A stretch of DNA of 64,000 bases from Leucobacter chromiireducens (GTDB lineage Bacteria; Actinomycetota; Actinomycetes; Actinomycetales; Microbacteriaceae). The translations under genes were made by a program, and so were the position numbers. The DNA lies in NCBI RefSeq assembly GCF_003917135.1, contig NZ_RPDI01000016.1:1-64000 (forward strand), given 5' to 3'. Shown here one piece after another: positions 52,408 through 60,336 of the stretch (position 1 is the first letter of the stretch; every line of letters starts with the position of its first letter). Below the pieces are notes generated by a model, which worked only from the letters and a program-made list of their open reading frames with translations, was not told where the DNA came from and searched no databases.

Positions 52408-52869
52408 TCAGCCCACCGCGGCGGCGCAGAACTCGTTGCCCTCGGGGTCGGCCATCACCCACCAGCTACCGGCAGGGCCCTCGTCGACGAACTCGATCCG
52501 GCGCGCGCCGAACGCCTCGAGCCGCGTCACCAGCGCCTCAACATCGCCGCCGTCGTCGTGCAGATCGAGGTGCAGCCGGTTCTTGACCTGCTTCGGCTCG
52601 GGCACCTGCTGGAACAGGATGCGCCTGCCAGCGCCGATGCCCGTGAACTCGGTAAACGGATCGTCCGGATGGCGGATCGCGGCGAACCGCGCGAAGCGCT
52701 CGCTCCCGAGGTGCGTGGTGACCTCGCTCGCCGGGATTCTGCCGGACTCGCGGAGCTCGGTGACGAGCGCCCCGGGATCCTCCACGGTGTAGTCGAGGGC
52801 CGCAGCCCAGAAGTCTGCGAGGGCGTGCGGATCCGCGCAGTCGATGACGATCTTCCAGGTGAGTGCCAT
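52408..52869 (-). CDS. VOC-family glyoxalase-like protein
   Basis: 153 aa, vicinal oxygen chelate fold with two beta-alpha-beta-beta-beta modules: TWKIVIDCADPHALADFWAA starts the first, NRLHLDLHDDGGDVEALVTR the second, ending with VMADPEGNEFCAA. It resembles glyoxalase-like domain-6 proteins of unknown reaction; the metal ligands are only partly recognisable. Minus-strand TACCCT (52881-52876) lies six bases before ATG 52869, so the start is firm and the mRNA probably leaderless. The longer upstream frame is read-through. Confidence 0.83.
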   Translation of the reverse strand: MALTWKIVIDCADPHALADFWAAALDYTVEDPGALVTELRESGRIPASEVTTHLGSERFARFAAIRHPDDPFTEFTGIGAGRRILFQQVPEPKQVKNRLHLDLHDDGGDVEALVTRLEAFGARRIEFVDEGPAGSWWVMADPEGNEFCAAAVG

Positions 52870-53023
52870 GCCCTCAGGGTACGCAGCGCGGACGAGAAGG
52901 GGAAATCGCACCTGCGGCCCGTGCCGCGGCACCGATGTCGGGGGCGGTGGATACACTATGCACAGGCGTACACACCGCGCCCCGAGCGTCAGCCCGAACC
53001 CACTCCGAGAGAAGAGTCTGTCC

Positions 53024-53383
53024 ATGCGCCGAGCACTCCTGACCGCCGCCGCCGTGTCTGTCGCAGCGCTTGCCCTGAGCGGCTGCGCCGCCGGACCCTC
53101 GTTCACCGGTTCCTGGGTGGGAACCGGTGAGAACGCGCCGACGCTCGAGATCACCGAGGACAGCGCGTTCAACGGCTCCGACGGCTGCAACACCATGGTG
53201 GGCGCTGGCACGGTGGACGCTGGCACGTTCGACTTCGGCCGCTTCGCCACGACCAGGAAGTTCTGCGAGGGCGTGGACACCTGGCTCTCGCTCGCCGGTA
53301 CCGCAACGGTGGACGGCGACACGCTCACCGTGGTGGATCGCGACGGCGCCGAGCTCGGCACGCTCACGCGCGCACAGGACTAG
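53024..53383 (+). CDS. META-domain-like lipoprotein
   Basis: 119 aa. The N terminus is a lipoprotein signal (MRRALLTAAAVSVAALALSG then the lipid-accepting C20 in LSGC). The rest resembles META/HslJ domains: GSWVGTGENAPTLEIT, SDGCNTMVGAG, and a closing TLTVVDRDGAELGTLTR. It is anchored on the outer face of the membrane; function unknown. TACACT near 52951-52956 is a candidate -10, leaving a leader of about 65 bases. AGAGAAGAG precedes the ATG. Confidence 0.8.
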   Translation: MRRALLTAAAVSVAALALSGCAAGPSFTGSWVGTGENAPTLEITEDSAFNGSDGCNTMVGAGTVDAGTFDFGRFATTRKFCEGVDTWLSLAGTATVDGDTLTVVDRDGAELGTLTRAQD

Positions 53384-53400
53384 CTCGCCCGGCGCGGTCC

Positions 53401-55218
53401 TCAGTCGTGCACCGCGTTCGCCGCACGGATCACCGCGGCGAGGCTCGCCTCCAGTACCGACGAGGAGGTGCCGGCCGCCCAGGCTGAGTGGCCGTCCCTC
53501 GCGCGGTACTCGAGCAGCGTGAGCGCTGCGCTGTCGCTCCCCGCGCCGACGCTCGTCTGATGCAACGCCAGCACGTCGATCGCCGTGCCGTGCGCGGCGA
53601 GGGCGCTGGCCAAGACGGCAACCGGCCCGTGATCCCCGTCGGCTCCGGGATCGCCGTCCGGCTCATGCGTGTGCTCGGCGGCACCGGCGCGGAGGACGAT
53701 CCGGCTCCGCGACGTCGCGCCGTCCCCGACGGTCTCGTGCGCGATGAGCGCGAAGTGCGCTGGCCCGTCGGCGAGGTACTCTCGCGCGAACAGCTCCCAG
53801 AGCTCCGCCGCGCCCACCTCCGAGCCGCTCGCGTCGGTGTGCCGCTGCACCCGCCGGGCGAACTCGATCTGGAAGCGGCGGGGGAGCGCGACGCCGAGCT
53901 CGGCCTCCAGCAGGTACGCAATGCCGCCCTTGCCCGACTGCGAGTTGACGCGGATCACCGCGTCGTAGCTGCGGCCGAGATCCGCCGGGTCGATCGGCAG
54001 GTAGGGGACCCGCCACTCGAGCTCTGATTCCGGCATGCCGGATGACGCCGCGCGGGATCGGTGCTCCGCGAACCCCTTCCTGATCGCGTCCTGGTGGGTG
54101 CCGCTGAACGCCGTGTGCACGAGGTCCCCGACGTACGGGTGCCGAGGGTGGATTTCGATGCGATTGGCGTGCTCGACGGTGCGCCGGATCTCGTCGATGT
54201 CGGAGAAGTCGATCATCGGGTCGACGCCCTGCGCGTGGAGGTTGAGTGCGAGCGTCGCGATGTCGACATTGCCGGTGCGCTCGCCGTTGCCGAAGATGCA
54301 CCCCTCCACGCGCTGCGCCCCCGCGAGGATCGCGAGCTCGGCGCACGCGATGCCGGTGCCGCGGTCGTTGTGCGGGTGCACGGAGAGGATCACGCTGTCG
54401 CGCCGCGCCAGGTTGCGATGCATGTACTCGATCTGGTCGGCATACACGTTGGGGCTCGCGATCTCGACGGTGGCGGGGAGGTTGAGGATCACCGGGCGCT
54501 CGGGCACGGCGTCCCACAGTGTGGTCATCGCGTCGCACACCTCCAGCGCGTAGTCGGGTTCGGTGAGGGTGAACACCTCCGGGGAGAACTCGAAGCGCAC
54601 GTTCGGTGCGTCGCCGGCGAGTTCGAGCACGTCGCGGCCGCCGGCGAGGATGAGCTCGGCGAGGGCGCGCCGATCCTTCCCGAGTACGGTGTCGCGCCAG
54701 GTCGGCGCGGTCGCGGTGTACAGGTGGATGACGACCGGGTTGCGGATGCCGCGGATCGACGTGACGGTGCGCTCGATGAGGTCGCGGCGTGCTGGCGTGA
54801 ACACCACGATCGTGACGTGCTCGGGCGCGATCTCGCTCTCCGCGATGAGCCGCACGAAGTCGTAGTCGGTCTGCGATGCGGAGGGGTAGCCCACCTCGAT
54901 CTCGGTGTAGCCCATCGCCACCATGAGTTCGAAGAAGCGGCGCTTGCGCGCGGGATCCATGGGCTCGGCGAGCGCCTGATTGCCGTCGCGCAGGTCGACG
55001 GGCACCCAGAGCGGGGCTCGGGTGAGCCGCGCGTTCGGCCAGTGCCGGTCGGTGAGCGGGATCTCGACGCGGTCGTACGCGGAGCGGTAGCGGTGGCTCG
55101 GCATCTGCGAGCCGCGCTGCCGGTTCCAGGGTGGGGCGTCGGCGGGGACGGGGCCGGCCGGCGTTGCGATCGTGGGGAAGGGGCGTGTGGACGCTGCTGC
55201 GTCGTGTGTGGTGGACAC
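53401..55218 (-). CDS. leuA: 2-isopropylmalate synthase
   Basis: 605 aa, first step of leucine synthesis: acetyl-CoA plus 2-ketoisovalerate to 2-isopropylmalate. The N-terminal catalytic TIM barrel has [15 protein letters not shown] (metal Asp), [12 protein letters not shown] (metal His), and [10 protein letters not shown]; the C-terminal about 150 residues are the LeuA regulatory domain that binds leucine ([17 protein letters not shown]). The length matches the long actinobacterial/Mycobacterium LeuA. GTG 55218 has GAGG upstream. It is preceded by a leader peptide with three Leu codons and an overlapping hairpin, so leucine-dependent attenuation is likely, in addition to product inhibition. 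The gene ends 18 bases from the convergent lipoprotein stop. Confidence 0.95.
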   Translation of the reverse strand: MSTTHDAAASTRPFPTIATPAGPVPADAPPWNRQRGSQMPSHRYRSAYDRVEIPLTDRHWPNARLTRAPLWVPVDLRDGNQALAEPMDPARKRRFFELMVAMGYTEIEVGYPSASQTDYDFVRLIAESEIAPEHVTIVVFTPARRDLIERTVTSIRGIRNPVVIHLYTATAPTWRDTVLGKDRRALAELILAGGRDVLELAGDAPNVRFEFSPEVFTLTEPDYALEVCDAMTTLWDAVPERPVILNLPATVEIASPNVYADQIEYMHRNLARRDSVILSVHPHNDRGTGIACAELAILAGAQRVEGCIFGNGERTGNVDIATLALNLHAQGVDPMIDFSDIDEIRRTVEHANRIEIHPRHPYVGDLVHTAFSGTHQDAIRKGFAEHRSRAASSGMPESELEWRVPYLPIDPADLGRSYDAVIRVNSQSGKGGIAYLLEAELGVALPRRFQIEFARRVQRHTDASGSEVGAAELWELFAREYLADGPAHFALIAHETVGDGATSRSRIVLRAGAAEHTHEPDGDPGADGDHGPVAVLASALAAHGTAIDVLALHQTSVGAGSDSAALTLLEYRARDGHSAWAAGTSSSVLEASLAAVIRAANAVHD

Positions 55219-55266
55219 GGGAGAACTCCTCGGGTGCGGATCGGGTGGTGACCGGCGCAGTCGACA

Positions 55267-55303
55267 CCACGACGGGGAGCCGGTCGGTCAGGCCCCGTCG
55301 TGG
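55267..55303 (-). promoter_or_regulatory. leuA attenuator hairpin
   Basis: CCACGACGGGG (55267-55277) and CCCCGTCGTGG (55293-55303) form a perfect 11-base stem. The last codons and the stop of the leader peptide lie in the 5' arm and loop (as transcribed leftward), so ribosome position would decide whether it forms. It lacks a T-run; it may act as terminator or by masking the leuA ribosome site. Confidence 0.6.
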
Positions 55304-55332
55304 CGACGAAGGAGGAGGCTGCGTTTTCGCAT
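55288..55332 (-). CDS. leuA leader peptide
   Basis: 14-aa peptide MRKRSLLLRRHDGA, ending TGA, with three consecutive leucine codons (CTC CTC CTT) in its middle. TACCGT on the minus strand (55344-55339) lies six bases before the ATG, so the transcript would start right on it. A stalled ribosome at the leucine codons would change pairing of the downstream hairpin. This is a classic amino acid attenuator layout, placed about 70 bases ahead of leuA. Confidence 0.7.
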   Translation of the reverse strand: MRKRSLLLRRHDGA

Positions 55333-55349
55333 GGCATCACGGTAGCACA

Positions 55350-55372
55350 ACTCCTCAGACAAGTTGAGGAGT
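55350..55372. promoter_or_regulatory. GntR operator between divergent leaderless promoters
   Basis: ACTCCTCA (55350-55357) and TGAGGAGT (55365-55372) form a perfect 8-base inverted repeat with a 7-base spacer. Flanks are also nearly symmetrical: GTAGCAC precedes it and GTGCTAC follows. It lies between TACCGT (leuA leader) and TACGCT (55375-55380, GntR), so one bound dimer could block both. Confidence 0.65.
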
Positions 55373-55386
55373 GCTACGCTGTGCGC

Positions 55387-56094
55387 ATGTCATCCTCTGA
55401 TGCTGCCGCGACGGGACGCGCGGTCGCACCCGCCCTCAGCCGCGCACCGCTCGCCGACCAAGCCGCGGAGCTGCTGCTCTCGCGCATCCGCGCCGGCGAG
55501 TGGGAACTCGGGGCGAAGCTGCCAGGCGAGACCACGCTCGCGCCGCAGCTCGGCGTCGGCCGCTCGACGGTCCGCGAGGCGATCCGCCAGCTCGCCGGCC
55601 GCGGAGTGCTCGCCTCCCGCCAGGGCGCCGGGGTGTTCGTCACCGCGCTCGACGCCCGCGAGGACTGGGACACCGTGCTCGCACGCGCCGGCATCGTCTC
55701 CGTCATCGAGGCGCGCGCCGCGATCGAGACGGAGGCCGCTGCGCTCGCCGCCCAGCGCCGCACCCCGGCAGATCTGCGCGCCATCCGGCGCGCGCTCGAG
55801 CAGCGCGCGGAACGGCGCGCGGAGATCCCCGACCACGTGGACGCCGACACCGCCTTTCACCGGGCGATCGTTGCCGCCGCGCACAACCCGATCCTGCTCG
55901 AACTCTTCGACGGCTTCACCCCGCGCGTGCGCCAGGCGATGATCGACATGCTGCGCATCCGCGTCTCGTTCGGCAGCGACGCCGACCACGACGTCCACGC
56001 CGAGCTCGCCGACGCCGTTGCCGGCCGCGATCCCGATCGAGCCGCCAGCCTCAGCCGAAACCACCTGAACTCCCTGCAGGAGGGACTCGCATGA
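55387..56094 (+). CDS. GntR/FadR-family (FCD) regulator
   Basis: 235 aa. Residues about 18-85 are the GntR winged helix (ADQAAELLLSRIRAGEWELG, GVGRSTVREAIRQLAGRG); residues about 95-230 form the all-helical FCD ligand domain (IEARAAIETEAAALAAQR, DTAFHRAIVAAAHNPILLEL). It shares a divergent promoter region with the leuA leader, so it probably regulates itself and leuA. TACGCT at 55375-55380 is six bases before ATG 55387 (leaderless). Its stop overlaps the start of the ABC ATPase gene (ATGA). The ligand is unknown. Confidence 0.9.
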   Translation: MSSSDAAATGRAVAPALSRAPLADQAAELLLSRIRAGEWELGAKLPGETTLAPQLGVGRSTVREAIRQLAGRGVLASRQGAGVFVTALDAREDWDTVLARAGIVSVIEARAAIETEAAALAAQRRTPADLRAIRRALEQRAERRAEIPDHVDADTAFHRAIVAAAHNPILLELFDGFTPRVRQAMIDMLRIRVSFGSDADHDVHAELADAVAGRDPDRAASLSRNHLNSLQEGLA

Positions 56095-56900
56095 CCGACC
56101 CGGTACTCGACCTCGACGACGTGGTGTTCCGCAGGCGCGGCACCGACATTCTGCGAGGGATCACGCTCACGGTCCGCGCCGGTGAGCGCTGGGCCCTGCT
56201 CGGCCCGAACGGTGCGGGCAAGAGCACCATCCTGGGGTTCTGCGGCGCGCAGACGCACCCCACCTCGGGCACCGCGACCGTGCTCGGGCGCCGGCTCGGT
56301 CGCGTCGACCTGCAGGCGCTGCGACACGAGATCGGGCACGTGAATCCGCGTCACCCGCTCACCACCCCGCTCACCATGCGCGAGGTCGTGCTCACCGGGC
56401 TCACCGCAACCATCGAGCTCCCGCTGCGCTGGGAGCCGAGCAGCGACGACGTCGCGCGCGCCGACGCGGCGATCGCCCGCGTTGGTCTCGGGCACCGGCG
56501 CGACGCGCGCTGGCCCACCCTCTCGCAGGGGGAGCGTGGCCGCGCGCTCATCGCACGCGCGCTCGTCGCCGAGCCGCGGCTGCTGCTCCTCGATGAGCCG
56601 ACCACGGGGCTCGACGTCGCCGCGCGCGAGCAGTTCCTCGACACGCTCGACGGGCTCGCGACCTCGGCACCCGAGCTCACCACGATCCTCGTGACGCACC
56701 ACCTCGAGGAGCTGCCCGAGAGCACCACGCACGCCGTCGTCATCGCGCACGGCGAGATCGTCGCGGCCGGCGGCGTCGACGAGGTCGTCACGACCGAGGT
56801 GATCTCGCGCGCGTTCGAGCACCCCATCCGCGTCACGAAGGCGGACGGCCGCTGGGCCGCGCGCGCCGGCCGGGGCGCTAGCTCCCTGCAGCCGGCGTAA
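56091..56900 (+). CDS. Stand-alone ABC transporter ATPase
   Basis: 269 aa, single ABC domain: Walker A LLGPNGAGKSTIL, signature TLSQGERGRALIARAL, Walker B LLLLDEPTTGLDVAAR and switch VTHHLEEL. It most resembles ATPases of metal or peptide-type importers and ModF-like proteins. No membrane partner is seen nearby, so the transporter it serves is encoded elsewhere or it is a regulatory ATPase. It is translationally coupled to GntR. Its 3' end overlaps the convergent YdeI-like gene by 23 bases. Confidence 0.87.
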   Translation: MTDPVLDLDDVVFRRRGTDILRGITLTVRAGERWALLGPNGAGKSTILGFCGAQTHPTSGTATVLGRRLGRVDLQALRHEIGHVNPRHPLTTPLTMREVVLTGLTATIELPLRWEPSSDDVARADAAIARVGLGHRRDARWPTLSQGERGRALIARALVAEPRLLLLDEPTTGLDVAAREQFLDTLDGLATSAPELTTILVTHHLEELPESTTHAVVIAHGEIVAAGGVDEVVTTEVISRAFEHPIRVTKADGRWAARAGRGASSLQPA

Positions 56901-57336
56901 CGCCAAGCTCCGCGAGCACCGCGACGATCCGGCGCTCGCGGGTCTCCGCGCGCTTCGCCGACGTGATGCCGAGCGCGAGTTCCTTCCTGCGCGTGTACGT
57001 CAGCGCGTCGAACGCGCCCTGCGCGCCCGGGTGCGCGGCCAGCGATTCGCGCAGCTCGATCGGGATCTCGACCGTGCGCTCCTCCGCATCGAGCGCGATC
57101 TCCGCGGTCACCGCGTCGCCGATCTCGACCCCGAGCTCGGCGCGCGCGGCCTTCGACAGCCCGATCATATTCTTGCCGCCCATCCGCGCGAGGCGGAGCC
57201 GCGCGGTGCGCCCGGCGATCGTCACGCGCACGGCGGCGCGGCCGCCGCCGCCGAGTTCGGTGACCTGCGCGTCACTCAGCACGAGCGCGGTTGCCGGGCC
57301 CTGCGGTTCGAGCGTGGTCGAGAGTGTGAGCGTCAT
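56878..57336 (-). CDS. DUF1905/YdeI-like protein
   Basis: 152 aa. The N-terminal half is a beta-barrel-like DUF1905 segment (MTLTLSTTLEPQGPATALVL, RLARMGGKNMIGLSKAARAE) and the C-terminal half an OmpD-associated YdeI-type helical tail (RESLAAHPGAQGAFDALTYT, RRKELALGITSAKRAETRER). Such proteins are common in soil actinobacteria, with unknown role. Minus-strand TACGAT (57348-57343) lies six bases before the ATG, so the message is probably leaderless. It converges on and overlaps the ABC ATPase gene by 23 bases. Confidence 0.8.
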   Translation of the reverse strand: MTLTLSTTLEPQGPATALVLSDAQVTELGGGGRAAVRVTIAGRTARLRLARMGGKNMIGLSKAARAELGVEIGDAVTAEIALDAEERTVEIPIELRESLAAHPGAQGAFDALTYTRRKELALGITSAKRAETRERRIVAVLAELGVTPAAGS

Positions 57337-57413
57337 GGGGGTATCGTACTGCGCGGCGTGTGCGGGTGACGAGGGGTAGCTGGGCGGCGCCCAGCGGGAC
57401 TACAGTGAGCGGC

Positions 57414-58046
57414 ATGTGCGCAAGTTATGGGCTCGGCGGCGGGCCGCACGATCTGGGACTCAGCTTCGACCTCCCGCCCATGCACGAGCCGGAGAGCCGC
57501 GCACGGATCGCCGAGTGGGCGCGTGAGCAGCGCTCAACCGCGAAGATCACCGGGCGCAACGCGCGCAACCTCAACCCGCTGATCCACGAGGGATTCGGCG
57601 AGCGACGCGTCGACCTCGGCTGGTGGTGGCTGCACGTCGGGGGAGCGCCGGCGAAGTTCTCGGCGTTCAACGCGCGCTCGGACGCCCTCGCCACCAAGTG
57701 GCGCGAGCCACTGCAGCGGCGCGCCATCCTCCCGGCGCACTGGTACGTCGAGAAGAGCCACACGTTCGCGCTGCCGGGCGACGAGCTCTTCGGCATCGCA
57801 GCGATCGTCACCCCGGTGCCGCAGCAGGATGGGGCGCCGCTGCTCAGCTACGCGCTGGTGACGCGTGCCGCGGTCGGCGAGGCGGCCGAGGTGCACGACC
57901 GGATGCCGCTCATGCTCGCGCGCGACACGCACGACGCGTGGCTCGATCCCCATCGAGCGGGGGACGCAGCGTTTGTTGCCGGGGTGGTCGCGGGATCCAC
58001 GCCGCTCGCCGAGCGCGCCGCCGTGATCGCGCGCCCGGCCGCGTGA
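57414..58046 (+). CDS. SOS-response-associated SRAP (YedK/HMCES) protein
   Basis: 210 aa, SRAP family that forms a covalent link with abasic sites in single-stranded DNA through Cys2. The catalytic Cys follows Met directly (MCASYGL), FNARSDALATKWREPLQRRA is the conserved NAR block, PAHWYVEK carries the active-site Glu region and VHDRMPLMLA the His motif. PAHWYVEK is divergent from the usual PADGFYEW. TACAGT at 57401-57406 lies seven bases before the ATG (leaderless), which places Cys2 correctly; the longer frame from 57360 is therefore wrong. Confidence 0.87.
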   Translation: MCASYGLGGGPHDLGLSFDLPPMHEPESRARIAEWAREQRSTAKITGRNARNLNPLIHEGFGERRVDLGWWWLHVGGAPAKFSAFNARSDALATKWREPLQRRAILPAHWYVEKSHTFALPGDELFGIAAIVTPVPQQDGAPLLSYALVTRAAVGEAAEVHDRMPLMLARDTHDAWLDPHRAGDAAFVAGVVAGSTPLAERAAVIARPAA

Positions 58047-58150
58047 CGCGCGCTGCGCCCGGCGATAGTCTGAATTCGTATGGTGAACAGGGAGCGCTGC
58101 CGGTCCGCGCGCGTGCGCCGCGACCGAAGCGCCCGGGAGAAAGAAGTCAC

Positions 58151-59557
58151 ATGACTCAGGACCAGCCCGCACTCGAGGCGGAGATTCGCTCGGTGGTCGA
58201 CGCGCAGTTCGGCCGGACGATGGAGGATCTGTGCGCGCTCGTGCGCATCCCCTCCGTGTCGTGGCCAGCGTTCGATCCGGCGCACGTCGCGCAGAGCGCC
58301 GAGGCGATCGCCGCGCTCCTGCGGGAGACCGGGGTGTTCGACGTCGTCGACATTCGCCGCGCCCCCGTCGAGGGCGGCACCGAGCTCGGGCAGCCGGCCG
58401 TCGTGGCGCGCCGCGAGCCGAAGAACGGCAAGCCGACCGTGCTGCTCTACGCGCACCACGACGTGCAGCCGCCAGGCAAGGACGAGGACTGGGAGACGCC
58501 GCCGTTCGAGCCGACCGAGCGGAACGGGCGGCTGTACGGCCGCGGCGCCGCCGACGACAAGGCCGGCGTGATGGCGCACCTCGGCGCGATCCGCGCGTTC
58601 GCTGCCGCTGCGGAGGCCGAGGGCCGCGAGCTCGAGCTCGGCATCGCGCTCTTCATCGAGGGTGAGGAGGAGTGGGCCTCGCAGTCGTTCGGCAACTTCC
58701 TGCGCGAGAACCGGGACCTGCTCGCCGCCGACGCGATCATCGTCGCCGACTCGAGCAACTGGGACATCGACACCCCGGCGCTCACGGTCGCGCTGCGCGG
58801 CGCGGTGGCGTTCAACCTCCGCATCGACACGCTGGACCACGCCTCGCACTCCGGCATGTTTGGCGGCGCGGTGCCCGACGGCATGCTTGCCGCGGTGCGG
58901 GTGCTCGACTCGCTGTGGGACGCCGAGGGCGCCGTCGCGGTGCCCGGCCTCGTGACCGCCGACCTCGACCTGCCCGCCTACGGCGAGGATCGACTGCGCG
59001 AGGAGGCCGGCCTGCTCGACGGCGTGACGCCGATCGGCCGCGGCGAGATCCTCTCGCGCCTGTGGGCGCAGCCGGCGATCACGATCACGGGGATCGACGC
59101 GCCCGACGTCGCGAACGCCTCGAACACGCTGATCCCCGGCGTGCGGGTGCGCGTGAGCGCGCGGATCGCCCCCGGGCAGGATCCCGCGGCGGCGTACGCC
59201 GCGATTCAGCAGCATCTCACGGCGAACGCGCCGTTCGGCGCGCGGCTGAGCTTCGAGGATCCCGACTTCGGCCAGGCCTTCCTCGTGGACACGAGCGGCT
59301 GGGCGGTCGCGGAGGTGCGCGGCGCGATGGCCGACGCGTGGCAGCGCGAGCCGGTAGACATCGGCGTCGGGGGATCGATCCCGTTCATCGCTGAGCTGGT
59401 GGAGGAGTTCCCTGGCGCGCAGATCCTGGTCACCGGGGTGGAGGATCCCGACGGCCGCGCGCACAGCCCGAACGAGTCGCTGCACATCGAGTCGTTCCGC
59501 AAGTCGCTGCTTACCGAGGCGCTGTTCCTGGCGCGACTGAACGCGCGGACGGCGTAG
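58151..59557 (+). CDS. M20-family dipeptidase
   Basis: 468 aa, zinc-dependent peptidase of the M20/M25/M40 clan, cytoplasmic. The zinc and catalytic segments are LLYAHHDVQPPG (His, Asp), GRGAADDKAGVMAHL (bridging Asp), EGEEEWAS (catalytic Glu), ADSSNWDID and the C-terminal AHSPNES (His). It hydrolyses dipeptides or acylated amino acids. GGGAGAAAGAAG is just before the ATG at 58151. The gene stands alone, and a 25-base tandem repeat plus a large hairpin follow. Confidence 0.92.
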   Translation: MTQDQPALEAEIRSVVDAQFGRTMEDLCALVRIPSVSWPAFDPAHVAQSAEAIAALLRETGVFDVVDIRRAPVEGGTELGQPAVVARREPKNGKPTVLLYAHHDVQPPGKDEDWETPPFEPTERNGRLYGRGAADDKAGVMAHLGAIRAFAAAAEAEGRELELGIALFIEGEEEWASQSFGNFLRENRDLLAADAIIVADSSNWDIDTPALTVALRGAVAFNLRIDTLDHASHSGMFGGAVPDGMLAAVRVLDSLWDAEGAVAVPGLVTADLDLPAYGEDRLREEAGLLDGVTPIGRGEILSRLWAQPAITITGIDAPDVANASNTLIPGVRVRVSARIAPGQDPAAAYAAIQQHLTANAPFGARLSFEDPDFGQAFLVDTSGWAVAEVRGAMADAWQREPVDIGVGGSIPFIAELVEEFPGAQILVTGVEDPDGRAHSPNESLHIESFRKSLLTEALFLARLNARTA

Positions 59558-59565
59558 GCGCGGCG

Positions 59566-59687
59566 GCGCCCGGAAACACCACACCGCCCGGCGCCCGGAA
59601 ACACCAAACCGCCCGGAGAAATCTGGAATCTCGGAGCCCTCATGGGGATTCACACCGAGATATCGAATTTCTCCGGGCGGTTTGGTG
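59566..59687. repeat. Tandem 25-base repeat merging into a large hairpin
   Basis: Units 59566-59590 and 59591-59615 abut and differ at one base. The second overlaps a 21-base inverted-repeat arm (59602-59622, containing ACCAAACCGCCCGGAGAAAT) that pairs with 59667-59687, with inner ATCTCGG/CCGAGAT pairing. It sits between the convergent dipeptidase and mscL genes and may be a bidirectional terminator built on a duplicated element. Confidence 0.75.
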
Positions 59688-59753
59688 CGCGTGCGTGTGC
59701 GAACGGGGTCGCGAGGGCGTGCGCGCTACTCAGAGCGCCCGTGCGCGTGCGCG

Positions 59754-60218
59754 CTACTCCCGGTGCGCGCCGGGCGCCGCGCCCGGCTCCGACGCGGGTG
59801 CAGCGCCCGCAGCGGGGGCCGCGCCCGACGCGAGTGCCTGGGCGCGCAGCAGGTCGCGGATCTCGACGAGGAGCTCCTGCTCGGTCTCCGCGGCAACCTC
59901 CTCCTCGGCATCCTTCGCGGTGATGTCGCGCAGCTTGTTCATCGGCATGACGAACACGAAGTAGACGACCGCCGCGACGATCAGGAAGTTGAGGATCGCG
60001 CCCAGCAGCGCGCCGAACGCGATCGAGCCGCCGCCCGGCAGCTCGACCAGCAGCGCTCCGTCGAGCGAGTCGGCCTTGAACACCATCCCGATGATCGGGT
60101 TGATCAGCGCGTCGACGACCTTCTGCACGACCGCGTTGAACGCCGCACCGATGACCACGGCGACTGCGAGATCGACCACGTTCCCGCGCAGCAGAAACTC
60201 CTTGAACCCCTTGAACAT
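59754..60218 (-). CDS. mscL: Large-conductance mechanosensitive channel
   Basis: 154 aa, MscL: MFKGFKEFLLRGNVVDLAVA is the N-terminal helix and TM1 start, with GAAFNAVVQKVVDALINPII, then TM2 in GAILNFLIVAAVVYFVFVMP and the conserved MNKLRD. It opens under membrane tension to release solutes in hypo-osmotic shock. The C terminus is extended by an Ala/Pro-rich tail after the usual cytoplasmic helix. ATG 60218 has GGGAG upstream; the longer frame to 60320 has no conserved sequence. Confidence 0.92.
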   Translation of the reverse strand: MFKGFKEFLLRGNVVDLAVAVVIGAAFNAVVQKVVDALINPIIGMVFKADSLDGALLVELPGGGSIAFGALLGAILNFLIVAAVVYFVFVMPMNKLRDITAKDAEEEVAAETEQELLVEIRDLLRAQALASGAAPAAGAAPASEPGAAPGAHRE

Positions 60219-60277
60219 ACGTTCTCCCATCTTGGAAAGTACCTGCATCAACGTTAGCGGTGTGCGCGCGGAGACAC

Positions 60278-60314
60278 CCGGAGCCCCGCGCAGAATGTCC
60301 GCGCGGGGCTCCGG
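60278..60314 (-). terminator. Terminator of the DUF4190 gene
   Basis: CCGGAGCCCCGCGC / GCGCGGGGCTCCGG, perfect 14-base stem with a 9-base loop, between the stop of the leftward DUF4190 gene and mscL. Confidence 0.75.
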
Positions 60315-60336
60315 AGTCACACTTGGATGGGGTGAG

